The notes beneath the pieces are model-generated. The model was not told the origin of the DNA. It saw only the letters and a list, made by a program, of their open reading frames with translations, and did no database searches. This document shows, piece by piece, positions 62,412 through 64,000 of a stretch of 64,000 nt of DNA. A program made the translations under genes and the position numbers. The stretch comes from Amoebidium appalachense (Eukaryota; Ichthyosporea). Positions within the stretch are counted from its first letter, which is position 1. Every line of letters begins with the position of its first letter. The DNA lies in NCBI GenBank assembly GCA_963693365.1, contig CAVNZM010000005.1, positions 7,812,001 through 7,876,000 on the forward strand, in the 5' to 3' direction.

Positions 62412-63540
62412 GCATGGGTGGTGTTCAGGTAACTCTTGTTCTAATTTATATGTTTATATTTCATTTTCGAAAGTTTATTTTCTTGCTTGCATTGATTTTT
62501 GTGTGTGCCGCGCAGCGCGGGGGGAGGGGGTGGGGTGGGAAGGGGGGGGGGGAGGGGGGGGGGGGGGGGGGGGATGCTGCAGTATAGGTGGATGTGATTG
62601 TTGGAGGCTGAGCAGTTGGGTATGGATGGGGAGGGACTTGATTGGTGGGTTGGGGCGCAGGGGTCTGTGTGCTGCACATGCATGATGATTGGGTCTGATG
62701 GGGTAGGGTTGGCGATGCTTCATGCAGTTGGGCGCAGGAGTGGTGTGTGGATCATGGGTGGTGGTGTGTGCTGATATTAGATGCATGTATGGGCCACACA
62801 CTGCATGCTAACATGCACCGGTCTGCACGCGAGTGTTTCTTGAAGTTGAGGGCACGTGGTGCCATGTGTTTTCCCCTCATTTGTTTTTCCTGCACCGTCT
62901 GAATTCGAAGTTTCTTAATGATTTTCGAATCTCCAAGCAAATATACTTATATTAGCGCTAAATGAAAGTAGACGTAGGCTGGCCTGTGGCCCAGCATGAC
63001 TGGTGGTCGTATTCCATTGGTCATTAAAAGCAGAATTCTTTACACAATGTTATGTCACTGCCATGGAGGAAGTAGGGGGTGTGATGCAGCCATAGAGGTA
63101 GCCTATGTGGGCCAAACAGCACGTTGCGGTGGTATGCTGGCGGTGTTGTGCATGCTGGGTGCACGTGTAGGTGCCCATATGCGGCATGTGTGGGTAACAG
63201 TGACGCCGTGAGGCACAGCTCCAGGCTGCAAACATTTGCACTCAGTGGTACACCATCAACAACATCTTTTTATAGTGTGGTGCATCTAATATGGGGCACC
63301 TGGCCCACCTCATGTATTTATAGCCCATAGTGTATGGGCCGAAGGCTATCTTTAGGATGGCACCTACCTTGCCAGCTGCCTGTTCATACGATAATCTACA
63401 ATACATTCGGACACTAATGGATCTGCTGAGTGCGCTATTCATTCAGGAAATGTTCGTTTGTTTGTCCACGTAAAATGCATACGCTGCTATGCTCTTGCTG
63501 TTTTCGTGCTTCTCCGGTGTACAGTTCGTATATGTATGTC
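62412..63540. other. 3' flank of the thioesterase gene; intergenic
   Basis: A poly-G patch near 62540-62574, then unique DNA without recognisable exons. No polyadenylation AATAAA is obvious within the first 100 bp after the stop. Confidence 0.5.
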
Positions 63541-63553
63541 TACACGCACATGG

Positions 63554-63639
63554 ATATGTGTGTGTGTGTGGGTTGTGTATGTGTGTGTGTGGGTTGTGTG
63601 TGTGTGTGGGTTGTGTATGTGTGTGTGTGTGTGTGTGGG

Positions 63640-63689
<50 letters not shown>

Positions 63690-64000
63690 TGTGTATACGT
63701 GTGTGGGTTGTGTGTGTGTGTGGGCTGTGTATGTGTGTGTGTGTGTGGGTTGTGTATACGTGTGTGTGTGTGTGGGTTGTGTATGTGTGTGTGTGTGTGT
63801 GGGTTGTGTATGCGTGTGTGTGTGTGTGGGTTGTGTATACGTGTGTGTGTGTGTGGGTTGTGTGTGTGTGTGTGTGTGTGTGTGGGTTGTGTATGCGTGT
63901 GTGTGTGTGTGGGTTGTGTATACGTGTGTGTGTGTGTGGGTTGTGTGTGTGTGTGTGTGTGGGTTGTGTATGCGTGTGTGTGTGTGTGGGTTGTGTATGC
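63554..64000. repeat. GT-rich minisatellite with GGGTTGTG, running off the window
   Basis: At least 14 irregular units of (GT)n-GGGTTGTGTA(T/C)(A/G)CG, mostly 24-36 bp apart, continue to the right edge. G-triplets recur regularly on the plus strand. Confidence 0.9.

Overview
This window is nuclear DNA from an intron-rich eukaryote. Every gene I could rebuild is split by GT-AG introns, and intergenic and intronic DNA is saturated with long (GT/CA)n, (GA/CT)n and poly-G/poly-C tracts (up to about 66 G). There are no operons and no bacterial signals. The gene mix is a short three-domain severin/gelsolin, phospho-receiver domains on a bHLH factor, a secreted protease with TSP1, PAN and hevein-like domains, a 5-phosphatase with a C2-like tail, and a GPI-type mucin. 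Together these suggest a unicellular relative of animals, perhaps an ichthyosporean. That is inference from domain content only; an amoebozoan or another protist is not excluded.

Layout. 1-514: 48-bp minisatellite. 1918-12385 (-): endonuclease/exonuclease/phosphatase (EEP) family gene in many small exons, partly resolved. 13589-17465 (+): severin-like actin-severing protein, five exons, 361 aa. 21243-28948 (+): the most notable locus, a two-receiver protein ending in a bHLH DNA-binding domain, eight exons, with a 15-copy 66-bp tandem repeat in one intron. 31580-34447 (-): secreted trypsin-like protease with TSP1, PAN/apple repeats and a hevein-type chitin-binding domain, three exons, 750 aa. 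34876-35386: MITE-like inverted-repeat element. 40166-51618 (+): inositol polyphosphate 5-phosphatase, 16 exons, 718 aa, every splice phase consistent. 54459-55482 (-): Thr-rich, probably GPI-anchored surface protein, broken by one homopolymer frameshift. 56908-57504 (-): broken gag-like remnant. 58107-62411 (+): peroxisomal-type acyl-CoA thioesterase II (ACOT8-like), four exons, 319 aa. The right end is a GT/GGGTTG repeat running off the window.

The genes are separate units on both strands (actin dynamics, phosphoinositide turnover, acyl-CoA hydrolysis, cell-surface and extracellular proteins, and a phosphorelay-type transcription factor). Nothing in the window shows them acting in one pathway. 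The best candidate for something new is the REC-REC-bHLH fusion, which would join a His-Asp phosphorelay output directly to an E-box-type bHLH. Three introns also carry tandem arrays that copy, or adjoin, their own 3' splice region.
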